Shown one piece after another: positions 11,309-19,775 of a stretch of DNA of 64,000 bases. The notes beneath the pieces are model-generated. The model ran no database searches. It worked only from the letters and a program-made list of their open reading frames with translations, and was not told the DNA's origin. A program made the position numbers and the translations under genes. Numbering within the stretch: the first letter of the stretch is position 1; the number at the start of each line of letters is the position of its first letter. The DNA is from CBDBFG01 sp965204765 (GTDB lineage: Bacteria; Pseudomonadota; Alphaproteobacteria; Caedimonadales; UBA9215): contig CBDBFG010000004.1 in NCBI GenBank assembly GCA_965204765.1, positions 682,001 through 746,000 on the forward strand. The letters are read 5' to 3'.

Positions 11309-11971
11309 ATGAAATATTTAATTGTTGGATTATTAATTAGCTTTACTTACTGTAAAGCAGATGAGGGTAAAAAAATGCAAGATCAGAATTCATTGCCGGC
11401 CTATGTTGTAATTAATGACGAGTCACAGCCAAAAGATAAAAGAGAAATATTGCATACCAAAGCAATGGAATTGCAATTTCCATTAAATGATGAAGATAAA
11501 CGAGATGTAGAAATAGTAGCTAGAAGGTTTGATACGGAAACAAACATGCTAGGCGTAGCGGCACCGCAAATTGGTATTACAAAGCGTATTATTGCATTTG
11601 CTACGGAAGGAATTCCTAATCTAAAAGAATGGCGCCCCGATTTTACTCAATCTATGCCGCGCACTATTTGGGTAAACGCAACATATGAAGGGCTAAAAGA
11701 ATATGGTTTCCACGATGATTATGAGGGCTGTTTTTCAGTTAAAAATAAAGCGGCTCAGATAAAACGTTACAAAAAAATACGCTATTCAGCATTCTTGCCT
11801 GATGGTACTCATGTTATGGGTGAAGCAGAGGGGTTTTTAGCACGAGTAATACAACATGAAATTGATCACACCGATGGAATTTTGTGTATAGATAAAGCTA
11901 ATCCTGGGACTGAAATGTTTATTGATGAATATAAAAAAATGCGTGATTCTTCTATAAAAAAGCCCTCTTAA
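11309..11971 (+). CDS. def: Peptide deformylase homologue with a signal peptide
   Basis: The three deformylase motifs are present: GVAAPQIG (canonical GxGLAAxQ), EGCFSV (EGCLS, metal-binding Cys) and QHEIDHTDG (QHExDH, two metal His and catalytic Glu). Unlike housekeeping deformylase, the product (220 residues from the chosen ATG) opens with MKYLIVGLLISFTYC, a good Sec-type signal. The ATG at 11309 is preferred because AGAGGG lies a few bases upstream; earlier GTG/ATG starts at 11279 and 11291 would bury the signal. The metal site looks complete, so activity is likely, but in the periplasm or beyond there is no nascent N-formyl protein, so its substrate is unclear. Confidence 0.85.
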   Translation: MKYLIVGLLISFTYCKADEGKKMQDQNSLPAYVVINDESQPKDKREILHTKAMELQFPLNDEDKRDVEIVARRFDTETNMLGVAAPQIGITKRIIAFATEGIPNLKEWRPDFTQSMPRTIWVNATYEGLKEYGFHDDYEGCFSVKNKAAQIKRYKKIRYSAFLPDGTHVMGEAEGFLARVIQHEIDHTDGILCIDKANPGTEMFIDEYKKMRDSSIKKPS

Positions 11972-12004
11972 TAATATGTGCAGGGTGTTTGGTTGGTAGT
12001 GCGA

Positions 12005-12910
12005 ATGGTTAAAAGTTATCAAGATTTAATCAAGTTTTTATTCGTGATAATGATCGGAGGTTTTTCCTGGGTTTTCGCAGGAATACAAGTAAAAATGGTT
12101 GGCACTTTTTTTGCTCTCGCGTATCGCCTTATTTTTGGTAGTGTCCTGATGATATCTTATGCGCTGTTAACCAATAGACGTGTTCCTGTCTTTGATAAGG
12201 CAAATGTTTTTTTGCTGGTTATCAAAGCTTTGTTTTTATTTTCCTTGAATTATGCCTTATCTTACGAGGGGTTAAAGTATATTACCGGTGGTCAAGCAAG
12301 TTTAATTATCGCAGTGATGATAGTGCCAAATATAATTTTTGGTTATTTTATCTTGGATGAAGAGCTTACCGCCATCAAGTTATTTAGCTCCTCATTAGCA
12401 ATTATCGGTATAACGATAGTTTTTTGTGATGAGATTATACAGTTTTATGCCAAGGGCAGTATAGAAATATCTGGTCTTGCTCTAGTATTGAGTTCTACGT
12501 GTTTATCTGCTCTTGGTACAGTTTTAGGTGGGAAACTACTTAAGACAAAAAAAATTGATAGCATCTGGTCTATTGGAATAGCGATGGGAATAGGTGGAGT
12601 GCTGATAAGCGTTTTGGGTTTTATTGTTCATAGAGAAATCCTTTTCTCTACTGAACCAATTTTTATCTATACGCAACTTATTCTTGCAACTGCAAGTCCT
12701 ATCTCATTTATTGTATATTTTGATTTCGTTATAAGGTATGGCACGGAAAAAGCATCTTATATGTGGTTATTGAGCCCTGTGTTCGCCATAATTTCATCTA
12801 GTATATATGAAGGTCTAGTAATTGATTGGTATATTGTTGTAGGTGCGTTAGTCATATTAAGTGCTGGATATTTATCTACTGTTAAAACAAATAAAGTAAT
12901 CAAGCAATAA
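12005..12910 (+). CDS. EamA/DMT-family transporter
   Basis: The product has about 301 residues with ten hydrophobic segments in two similar halves, the drug/metabolite transporter (EamA) layout. GGQASLIIAVMIVPNIIFGYF with DEELTAIKLF around residues 95-130 is the typical half-repeat boundary. Rickettsiales have an S-adenosylmethionine importer of this fold, so SAM uptake is a candidate, but sequence alone does not decide the substrate. The ATG at 12005 was taken as start; an in-frame GTG at 11978 would add nine residues. It follows the deformylase gene closely and may share its transcript. Confidence 0.75.
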   Translation: MVKSYQDLIKFLFVIMIGGFSWVFAGIQVKMVGTFFALAYRLIFGSVLMISYALLTNRRVPVFDKANVFLLVIKALFLFSLNYALSYEGLKYITGGQASLIIAVMIVPNIIFGYFILDEELTAIKLFSSSLAIIGITIVFCDEIIQFYAKGSIEISGLALVLSSTCLSALGTVLGGKLLKTKKIDSIWSIGIAMGIGGVLISVLGFIVHREILFSTEPIFIYTQLILATASPISFIVYFDFVIRYGTEKASYMWLLSPVFAIISSSIYEGLVIDWYIVVGALVILSAGYLSTVKTNKVIKQ

Positions 12911-12934
12911 TAGGTTAGTGTTTTCTTTCACGGC

Positions 12935-13510
12935 CTACACCAAATATGGCTTCCCCCAGGCATTGATAGTAAGTTGTTTGTTGCGATCGCATACAGGGGT
13001 AAAGTTATTTTTTTGTAGTACAATTTGTGATGGTATATTATTTTGCAGAGCTAATCCTCTGATTGTGGCATGGTTGCTAATGTATTGACGAAACCAGTCG
13101 ATCATACGATTAGATATTGCCGAGGCAAGGCCATGGGTGTGATATTCAGGAAGCAGTGCGCCAAAAAGATCGCTCAAAATTGGTTGTAAACTATTGTCTG
13201 GTTGAAACCCCCCTCGACCAATGGGTTGATTATGATTGTCATAAATGATCCAACAGATTACAAAAGATTTAGGGTTATATTGATAATTATCCTGTAGTAA
13301 GCTTGTAACACCAGCATGATAGTGCTTAGATTTTTCTAGAATTAGTTTTTTTAACCATGGCTTGCCATCGCGTAAGGTATTGTACACTTTGTTGGTATTT
13401 AAAAGCTTATACAGGAAGTTTTGCTGTTCTGTAGTATTGATAAAAGGCTTAAATGTAAATGTTTTTCCATTTATTGCACTAGTAATTGTTAGTTTTTCTA
13501 TTGTTATCAT
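12935..13510 (-). CDS. GNAT-family N-acetyltransferase
   Basis: This 191-residue protein resembles RimJ/RimL-type GNATs: FKPFINTTEQQNFLYKLL near the start, the strand-turn GRGGFQPD near the middle and LFGALLPEYHTHGLASAI, which corresponds to the acetyl-CoA-binding region (about 118-135), ending with the family's NFTPV strand. ATG at 13510 is preferred over an upstream in-frame start that would add a hydrophobic stretch overlapping the divergent gene. The neighbouring broken gene at 14343-14912 is a clear paralogue. Substrate unknown. Confidence 0.75.
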   Translation of the reverse strand: MITIEKLTITSAINGKTFTFKPFINTTEQQNFLYKLLNTNKVYNTLRDGKPWLKKLILEKSKHYHAGVTSLLQDNYQYNPKSFVICWIIYDNHNQPIGRGGFQPDNSLQPILSDLFGALLPEYHTHGLASAISNRMIDWFRQYISNHATIRGLALQNNIPSQIVLQKNNFTPVCDRNKQLTINAWGKPYLV

Positions 13511-13574
13511 GTAATTTTTATTCCAACAGCGATAATTATGGTTTAGCATTGTGACGATAACAAATAACAAAAAA

Positions 13575-14216
13575 ATGAACAATAATTTAGATTCAATAGT
13601 GGCGTTTTCCTTACCCGATGAGCAATCTCAAGATGTTTTACTGGCTAATACCGGGTTATTAAAACAAAATTTGCGGGATAGCGAAATAAACTTTGATGAT
13701 AACTTAAATATTCTGCATAACACCATTTATCAAGGGTTATTTAGTGCTGAGGCATTAAATAAGCTGGATAAAGAGGTGAATAAGATGGCAAAAAGACATG
13801 CCAAATTTATAACGCACATGCGGCATCCAGTATATATAATGCATAATCTGCATGTTTTTTTTGATATAATTATGAATGATAAGTTGCAAAATATTTATGA
13901 TTATTTTTTTGATAATGAAATTTTTAAACTTCGTTCGCCTGGATTAATTGCACCTATAGAAAACTCTAAGCATCTACTAAATACGCAACAATTGCAGATA
14001 GCAGAAAAATATGGATGTTTATTTAACACTCCTGAATTTGGTTTTTATCCTCATTTCACTTTGATCTATAATATAGATTCACAACGCTGTGGAAAAAAAA
14101 TATTACAATGTTGTATGGATGGTGTGTTGCAAATAACTTTTGATAGAATTGGTATTGGCAAGGTAGGAAAGCATGGTAATCTAGAAGAAATATTGCAACT
14201 GTACGAATTGCAATAG
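13575..14216 (+). CDS. 2H phosphoesterase-like protein (LigT/2'-5' RNA ligase fold)
   Basis: The 213-residue product contains two HxT motifs about 110 residues apart, H48-N-T50 in ILHNTIYQG and H160-F-T162 in YPHFTLIYN, the signature of 2H phosphoesterases, which act on cyclic phosphates or 2'-5' linkages in nucleotides and RNA. The C-terminal strand and loop ITFDRIGIGKVGKHGNLEEI also fits the fold. No signal peptide, so cytoplasmic. It lies between two paralogous acetyltransferase genes. ATG at 13575 is chosen; GTG at 13551 would add eight residues. The family call is from motifs and spacing only; the substrate is open. Confidence 0.6.
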   Translation: MNNNLDSIVAFSLPDEQSQDVLLANTGLLKQNLRDSEINFDDNLNILHNTIYQGLFSAEALNKLDKEVNKMAKRHAKFITHMRHPVYIMHNLHVFFDIIMNDKLQNIYDYFFDNEIFKLRSPGLIAPIENSKHLLNTQQLQIAEKYGCLFNTPEFGFYPHFTLIYNIDSQRCGKKILQCCMDGVLQITFDRIGIGKVGKHGNLEEILQLYELQ

Positions 14217-14235
14217 AGTGAATGAGGAGAAAATA

Positions 14236-14271
14236 ATGAAAAGATATTTATTGAGTTTATTTAGTATGTAA
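14236..14271 (+). pseudogene. Leader-like mini-ORF, possible remnant of a secreted protein gene
   Basis: GAGGAG sits just upstream of an ATG that encodes MKRYLLSLFSM followed by a TAA, i.e. the start of a signal peptide cut short. The next codons in frame soon hit a second stop. It is most likely the head of a decayed exported-protein gene, or a chance minigene. Confidence 0.25.
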
Positions 14272-14342
14272 CTTAGTTTATGGCAGTGATCTAAGAAGAT
14301 AGCCATAGAGCTACAGTATGTAAATCTGCAGCAGTTTGTGAT

Positions 14343-14912
14343 ATGAGTTGTGAGATTGATGATAATAATTATGTATTACGCCCATTCAGAGGAGGTGAAA
14401 AACAACTAGAATTTTTAGAGAGGCTGTTAACTACTTCAGGGGTATATGAAACATTGCGTGATGGTAAGCCATGGACGGAGGATTTAGTGGTGAATAGAGC
14501 ATTAGCCTATACAAAGGGAGTAGAGGAAGTTGCCCAAGGTGATTTTGTGTATAATTCAGATAGTTTTACTATGTGTTGGGTGTTATATACACAAGATGAT
14601 ACGCCAATTGGTCGTGGTGGCTTTTAACCAGAAGATAGTCTAGAACCATACAGAACGGAAATATTCGGTGCTTTATTGCCAGAATATCAACAGAAAGGTA
14701 TTGCTAGAGGTTTAACAGCAAGTATCATTGACTGGTTTCGTACACATATTTCACAAGATGCAGTATTGTGTGGTTTGGCTTTAACCGTAAACCAACCATC
14801 GCAAAGAGCTTTAACTACAAATGGTTTTTATCCTTTATTGGATGCTGATAATCAACAGGTTACAACTACTGCATGGGAGCGAGAGTATCTAGTATTTGAA
14901 ACAAAAAGATAG
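14343..14912 (+). pseudogene. GNAT-family acetyltransferase with an internal TAA stop
   Basis: Two open stretches, 14343-14627 and 14676-14912, are in the same frame and together give a 189-codon gene colinear with the intact GNAT at 12935-13510. Shared blocks include TLRDGKPW, PIGRGGF, FGALLPEYxxxG and the IIDWFR region. The only lesion seen is a TAA at 14625-14627; the intact paralogue has CAA (Gln) at that place (GRGGFQPDNS against GRGGF-stop-PEDS), so one C-to-T change explains it. The rest is well preserved, pointing to recent inactivation. A start shortly upstream cannot be excluded. No product can be assumed beyond a 94-residue fragment. Confidence 0.8.
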
Positions 14913-14953
14913 CTAATAAGAACATTATTTATGCACAGTTATGTGATAATGAG

Positions 14954-14979
14954 TGTACCTGGTTACTTAACCAGGTACA
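14954..14979. terminator. Perfect 11-bp stem hairpin
   Basis: TGTACCTGGTT and AACCAGGTACA form a perfect 11-bp stem around an ACTT loop, 42 bp after the acetyltransferase pseudogene. There is no strong T-run on either side, so it may be a weak or Rho-assisted terminator or an unrelated palindrome. Confidence 0.4.
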
Positions 14980-15026
14980 TAGATTCGATCACACGATATT
15001 CTCATGGTATTATTGCTACGGGGTAA

Positions 15027-15131
15027 TATAGTGGTTTCACTTTGTTTTCTACTTCATTTAATCGTCACTCATGTATTACATATACATCTCGCTCCTCAAA
15101 ATTCGTATTAATTCAAAGTTAAACCACTATA
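15027..15131. mobile_element. Short element with 18-bp terminal inverted repeats (MITE-like)
   Basis: TATAGTGGTTTCACTTTG at 15027-15044 and CAAAGTTAAACCACTATA at 15114-15131 are inverted copies with 17 of 18 positions paired, enclosing about 69 bp with no gene. Size and ends beginning with TA fit a non-autonomous element mobilised by a Tc1/IS630-type transposase, or the fused ends of a deleted insertion sequence. No transposase is present in the window and no second copy was noticed. It lies in the gene-poor stretch 14913-15870, of which the remainder holds a hairpin, a tandem repeat and a doubtful small frame. Confidence 0.45.
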
Positions 15132-15266
15132 GGTGATTATTGACAGGCATTATAAGCATCATTAGGTACTAAGTAGCTTACAATTGTGGTCTGCATGATC
15201 GAATTGGTATTATGTTGTGCTTGGTAGAATTTCAGTGTTGTAATAATAAAATATCTGTAATGCTAT

Positions 15267-15684
15267 GATGGCTGATGGCTGATGGCTGATGGCTGATGGC
15301 TGATGGCTGATGGCTGATGGCTGATGGCTGATGGCTGATGGCTGATGGCTGATGGCTGATGGCTGATGGCTGATGGCTGATGGCTGATGGCTGATGGCTG
15401 ATGGCTGATGGCTGATGGCTGATGGCTGATGGCTGATGGCTGATGGCTGATGGCTGATGGCTGATGGCTGATGGCTGATGGCTGATGGCTGATGGCTGAT
15501 GGCTGATGGCTGATGGCTGATGGCTGATGGCTGATGGCTGATGGCTGATGGCTGATGGCTGATGGCTGATGGCTGATGGCTGATGGCTGATGGCTGATGG
15601 CTGATGGATGGCTGATGGCTGATGGCTGATGGCTGATGGCTGATGGCTGATGGCTGATGGCTGATGGCTGATGGCTGATGGCTG
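15267..15684. repeat. Tandem array of about 59 copies of a 7-bp unit (GATGGCT)
   Basis: The unit GATGGCT is repeated without change from 15267 to 15684 apart from one shortened copy near 15604-15610, where CTG is missing. On the plus strand every frame meets TGA; on the minus strand all frames stay open and would give a repeating SHQPSAI heptapeptide, so the long minus-strand frame here is a product of the repeat, not evidence of a gene. The array ends about 190 bp before the start of the secreted-protein gene at 15871. Confidence 0.97.
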
Positions 15685-15736
15685 TGATGATTGTGGTATA
15701 TAAAATGCTAAGCCCTGCAAATTGGGGTCATTATTT

Positions 15737-15853
15737 ATGATGCAATGCGACCAAAAGTTTAATAATAGCCAGCAGATATTAGATAACTTTTGCGAACATG
15801 TAGGTATGAGCTTAAAATCATTGCAGGCAAGACAAAGCCTGTGCAGTAGATAG
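15737..15853 (+). CDS. Doubtful 38-residue small ORF
   Basis: ATG-ATG opens a 38-codon frame ending 17 bp before the secreted-protein gene. Its composition (QKFNNSQQILDNFCEHVG) reads like protein, but there is no clear ribosome-binding site and no recognisable family. It may be a leader peptide, a remnant, or chance. Confidence 0.2.
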   Translation: MMQCDQKFNNSQQILDNFCEHVGMSLKSLQARQSLCSR

Positions 15854-15870
15854 GAAAGAGAAAATAGGAA

Positions 15871-16677
15871 ATGAAAATGATTGGTAAACAAATTATAATT
15901 ACAGGGATTTTAGCCTTAGCTCTTAATCTTGGCAGTGTAATAGCTGATAAATCAAATGAAATCAGCAGTGTTGCTAAATTGCTTGTTGGTTTGCAGAAAA
16001 CAGGAGAAAAAAGATGTGTTATTCGGGCATTTAAAAAATTACCTTCGGAAGAAAAAGAGTTGTTTGTAGATAAATATAATGCGGTACTAACAAATATAAA
16101 AAGTGGCTATGTAAGGGGAGACATTATTAACGCTATAAAAGATATTCCAGAAACATATAGAATGAATTTTATTGAAAGTTCTACTAAATATTTAGATAAA
16201 CATTCAGTAGAGCTCCACTTTCAAGTAGCATATATACCTTTAGCTGCATTATTTTATAAAGATTTACAGAGCTTTGAAAAAAAACTAGATGAGATTATAG
16301 AGATATTTAATAATAATTATAAAGACAGCACCCTTTTATGGAGTATAAGCTATTTCCATAAAAAAGGTCATAATATTGATTTATTCATAAATAAAAAGTT
16401 TGGAGAAATCAGAAAAAATATACAAATCTATGACCAGTGGAAATATTTTATAGAGGAGTTATCCTTATTTCCAACGCAAGAGATTGGAGAGGTTGTCGAT
16501 TTTATAGCAACTATACAGGTTCCTTTTAAAGGGCATTACCATTATAAGCAATTATTACAAGTTATGAGGAGTATACCTTATAAAAATAGAAAAAAGATTT
16601 TAGATTCAAGTATAGAGTTATTAAAACATGTAAGACATCCTGGTGAAGCGGCTGACATAATAAAGGATTTGTTATGA
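15871..16677 (+). CDS. Orphan secreted alpha-helical protein
   Basis: The 268-residue product starts with a clear signal peptide (MKMIGKQIIITGILALALNL, cleavage probably after SVIA at about residue 25). The mature part is rich in Lys, Ile and Asp and seems built from helical repeats with recurring I-x-x-I-P and R-x-x-x-I/L patterns (INAIKDIPETYRMNFIESS, VMRSIPYKNRKKILDSS), loosely like HEAT/ARM-type repeats. No family was recognised. AGGAAAG and AGGAA precede the ATG. It sits downstream of the 7-bp repeat array, which may influence its expression. A host-directed role is possible but only inferred from export and orphan status. Confidence 0.75.
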   Translation: MKMIGKQIIITGILALALNLGSVIADKSNEISSVAKLLVGLQKTGEKRCVIRAFKKLPSEEKELFVDKYNAVLTNIKSGYVRGDIINAIKDIPETYRMNFIESSTKYLDKHSVELHFQVAYIPLAALFYKDLQSFEKKLDEIIEIFNNNYKDSTLLWSISYFHKKGHNIDLFINKKFGEIRKNIQIYDQWKYFIEELSLFPTQEIGEVVDFIATIQVPFKGHYHYKQLLQVMRSIPYKNRKKILDSSIELLKHVRHPGEAADIIKDLL

Positions 16678-16740
16678 GGGTATTGCAGGGTTTACATAAA
16701 ATGTATTAAAGTTTATTGCAAGTTTTCTTGCCTATGGGGT

Positions 16741-17667
16741 TTATAAGTCTAATAGTTGCTTAATATAGTCCTGGCTATTAAATAGTTTGAGATCTTCTAT
16801 TTTTTCTCCTATGCCTACAGAATATATAGGTAATTTATGTTTTTGATAAATACTGACTAATACTCCACCTTTTGCTGTGCCATCTAATTTTGTTATTACT
16901 AGACCATTAATTGCTATAGCTTGTTGGAATAATTCCACTTGAGAGTGGGCATTTTGCCCCGTAGTTGCGTCTATGGTTAATAGACATGAATGCGGTGCAG
17001 TTGGATCAATTTTTTTTATTACTCTTTCTAACTTAGATAATTCGTTCATCAAGTTAGTATTGTTTTGCAACCTTCCAGCTGTATCAATAATTAAAATATC
17101 ATCATTTTCCTTTTGTGATAGTTGCATGGCATCAAATACTAGTCCAGCAGTATCTTGTTCATTATTACCATACACTATTGGAACGGAGGCTTTCTGTGCC
17201 CAGATGTCTAGCTGTTCTTTTGCTGCAGCTCTAAAAGTATCACCCGCAACAATTCTTACTTTTTTTCCTTGGCTTGACCAGTTATAGGCCATTTTACCAA
17301 TAGTGGTTGTTTTACCACTACCGTTGACACCAACCATTACAATAACATGTGGTTGCTTACTAGGGATTAAATCCGTATTGCCTTCTGCATTGTGTAGTTT
17401 CGTTGTAATTACTTGTGCCAGTGTATGTTTTACTTCATTAATTGATACATTTTTATCAAATTTATTTTTTGCCAGTTCTTGTATCACTTCATTTGCTGTC
17501 GTGATTCCTATATCGGTTGTAATTAATAAGTCTTGTAGTTCATCTAGAGTATCGTCATCAAGCTTCTTTTTGCTTATTATTGCTTGAATCCCGTCGGTAA
17601 TCTTATCGGATGATTTTTTTAACCCACTGGTTATCTTAGAAAACCATCCATTGTTTTTATTTGCCAT
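16741..17667 (-). CDS. ftsY: Signal recognition particle receptor FtsY
   Basis: The 308-residue product is a compact FtsY: N-terminal helical N domain, then the SRP-type GTPase NG domain with G1 VGVNGSGKTTTIGKMA (about 113-128), DTFRAAAKEQL, G3 DTAGRLQNN and G4 TKLDGTAKGG. It docks ribosome-SRP complexes at the SecYEG translocon. The acidic A domain of E. coli FtsY is absent, as in many alphaproteobacteria. The start overlaps the end of mtaB by 11 bp, so dapF-mtaB-ftsY is one operon. Confidence 0.96.
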   Translation of the reverse strand: MANKNNGWFSKITSGLKKSSDKITDGIQAIISKKKLDDDTLDELQDLLITTDIGITTANEVIQELAKNKFDKNVSINEVKHTLAQVITTKLHNAEGNTDLIPSKQPHVIVMVGVNGSGKTTTIGKMAYNWSSQGKKVRIVAGDTFRAAAKEQLDIWAQKASVPIVYGNNEQDTAGLVFDAMQLSQKENDDILIIDTAGRLQNNTNLMNELSKLERVIKKIDPTAPHSCLLTIDATTGQNAHSQVELFQQAIAINGLVITKLDGTAKGGVLVSIYQKHKLPIYSVGIGEKIEDLKLFNSQDYIKQLLDL

Positions 17668-18934
17668 GTTTTGCTATTAATCCTTTATTATCACACCCTG
17701 TTACTGTAGCGGTAATGATATTTCCTTGATGGTTTTTGTCATAATCTATCACATGGGTAGGGGCATAGTGTTCGCTATAGCCTTTTCCACCTTGTTCCAT
17801 CAATACCGGTATATCTTGGCCAATTAGTGATTGATAAAATGCTAGTTTTTGTTGCTTACCAAGTAAACGTAAGGAATCAGCACGTTGTTTCCTAGTATTT
17901 TTTAATACCTGTGGCATTTTGGCTGCAGGTGTACCTTTGCGAGCAGAATAAGGAAATACGTGCAAATAGCTAATATTACAATCTTTCACTAGCTTAATGG
18001 TATTAAGAAACATTTCATCGGCTTCTGTTGGAAATCCTGTGATGATATCTGCGCCGAAAACAACATTTGGTTTGATATTTCTAATTTTAGCACAAAAATC
18101 ATACACGTCCTGACGTAAATGTCGTCTTTTCATACGTTTCAAGATAAGATCATCACCAGCTTGAAGGCTGATATGCAAATGAGGCATTAGTCTTGGTTCA
18201 TTTGCTAACAAAGAAAATATATCATCATCTACTTCGACTGGATCTAGGCTCGATAATCTAAGCCTGGGAAGGTTAGGAACGTTGGATAATATACGTTTGC
18301 ATAGCATGCCTAAGGTTGGTTGTGCTGGTAAATTAGCACCATATCCTGTTATATCTACTCCGGTTAAAACAACTTCTTTATATCCGTTTTCTACTAAATT
18401 TTTGACCTGATTTACAATTTCTGCAATTGAAGAACTTCTATTGTTTCCTCTGGCATATGGTATGGTACAGAAAGTACACCGATGGTCACAACCATTTTGT
18501 ATCTCTAAAAATGCACGTGATTTATCGGTAAAAGATGATAACAGATGGTTGGCTGTTTCCTGGACAGACATGATATCATTAACTTTTACTTTTGTTTCAT
18601 CGGAGAATTGATAGCTTTCTTGCTGCATCTTTTCATGATTACCTAGCACAAGATCTACTTCTGGCATATTTTTGTATACATCTGGATTTAATTGTGCACT
18701 ACATCCTGTTACTATTATTTTAGCATTTTTGTTATTTTTTTTTGCTTTTCTGGCTGCTTGTCTTGACTGTCTTTCTGCTTCGTTTGTAACGGCACAGGTA
18801 TTAATTATAATGGTATTATCCAGATTATTATTTAGTGCATATTGGCGCATGACCTCTGATTCGAAGATATTGAGTCTACATCCAAGAGTAATAACGTCTA
18901 CATTCTTATTGTTGATAATAGGTTTGCTTGACAT
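17657..18934 (-). CDS. mtaB: tRNA t6A37 methylthiotransferase MtaB
   Basis: The product (425 residues from the chosen ATG) is a radical-SAM methylthiotransferase that converts t6A37 to ms2t6A37 in tRNAs. It has the N-terminal UPF0004 domain with cysteines in TLGCRLN, NTCAVTNEA and TGCSAQ, the radical-SAM triad CDHRCTFC (about 148-155) and a C-terminal TRAM-like tail. MtaB rather than MiaB is favoured by the TLGCRLN start. The ATG at 18934, eight bases after the dapF stop, is preferred over an upstream start inside dapF. Confidence 0.93.
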   Translation of the reverse strand: MSSKPIINNKNVDVITLGCRLNIFESEVMRQYALNNNLDNTIIINTCAVTNEAERQSRQAARKAKKNNKNAKIIVTGCSAQLNPDVYKNMPEVDLVLGNHEKMQQESYQFSDETKVKVNDIMSVQETANHLLSSFTDKSRAFLEIQNGCDHRCTFCTIPYARGNNRSSSIAEIVNQVKNLVENGYKEVVLTGVDITGYGANLPAQPTLGMLCKRILSNVPNLPRLRLSSLDPVEVDDDIFSLLANEPRLMPHLHISLQAGDDLILKRMKRRHLRQDVYDFCAKIRNIKPNVVFGADIITGFPTEADEMFLNTIKLVKDCNISYLHVFPYSARKGTPAAKMPQVLKNTRKQRADSLRLLGKQQKLAFYQSLIGQDIPVLMEQGGKGYSEHYAPTHVIDYDKNHQGNIITATVTGCDNKGLIAKHGK

Positions 18935-18941
18935 ATTGGTA

Positions 18942-19775
18942 TTACGCGTTGTTAAATATTTCTTCTCCGAAAGAACCTTTAAATGAATATCCAACAAGTC
19001 CGTTAATAATTACTTGATCATTGTTATAACTGATGTCTAAATTACCGCCATCAAGTATTACTTTAACGTTGTTATCAATTAGTTTTCTTTTGTAGGCGGC
19101 CACTACACTTGCGGCGGCCCCGGTTCCACAAGACATAGTGATGCCAACACCACGTTCATATACTTTTACTTTTATAGAGTTACGATTGATGATTTCAACA
19201 AATTCGACATTTGCCTGTTGAGGGTAAAGTTCATGTGAGGTAAGTTGTTGACCAAGATTATGATGATCAATTCCCTTTAGATCTTCGACGAAAAATACCA
19301 TGTGTGGATTGCCCATAGATACAGCAGTAGGTTCTTTTAGCACCCCAAGCTTTATTGGCAATTTTAAAGTATTGCATTTTTTTGCAAGTGGAATTTCTTG
19401 CCACTCTAGTTTAGGTTTTCCCATGTCCACTGTAACGCTACCATCATCGTTGACATTAGTTTGTAGGATTCCTTCGATGGTTTGTATAACACAATTACTG
19501 CGCTTGAATTCCTCGGCTAAAAGGTGTCCTAGGCATCGTAAAGCGTTACCACAGGCGCCAGCTTCTTTACCGTCTTGATTGTATATTTTCATCAGTATAT
19601 CTGCACCACTATCAATAGGGCTATCTATAAGAATTAGTTGGTCACACCCTATGCCAGTTCTTCTATTGGTTATGGCTTGGATTTTCTTGATATCAAGGTC
19701 CATTTCGTCTTCTCGTTGATCGATAATGACAAAATCATTTCCCAAACCGTGCATTTTTATAAAATCGTATGACAT
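18942..19775 (-). CDS. dapF: Diaminopimelate epimerase
   Basis: The 277-residue enzyme interconverts LL- and meso-diaminopimelate, the last step before peptidoglycan cross-linking amino acid or lysine. It has the two catalytic cysteines in EAGACGNALRCLGH (about 71-84) and MSCGTGAAASVVAA (about 222-235), and the start HGLGNDFVIID. Its intact state, together with an exported M15 peptidase elsewhere in the window, indicates that the organism still makes some peptidoglycan. First gene of the dapF-mtaB-ftsY operon. Confidence 0.96.
   Translation of the reverse strand: MSYDFIKMHGLGNDFVIIDQREDEMDLDIKKIQAITNRRTGIGCDQLILIDSPIDSGADILMKIYNQDGKEAGACGNALRCLGHLLAEEFKRSNCVIQTIEGILQTNVNDDGSVTVDMGKPKLEWQEIPLAKKCNTLKLPIKLGVLKEPTAVSMGNPHMVFFVEDLKGIDHHNLGQQLTSHELYPQQANVEFVEIINRNSIKVKVYERGVGITMSCGTGAAASVVAAYKRKLIDNNVKVILDGGNLDISYNNDQVIINGLVGYSFKGSFGEEIFNNA

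Noticed and set aside
15267..15684. CRISPR array
   Set aside because: The 7-bp units are directly adjacent with no spacers, and there are no cas genes. The same holds for the 19-bp array at 33513.
15232..15891. 219-codon minus-strand frame with SHQPSAI repeats
   Set aside because: It is open only because a 7-bp repeat without stops cycles through all frames on that strand. No start context or homology supports it, and it overlaps the start of the plus-strand secreted gene.
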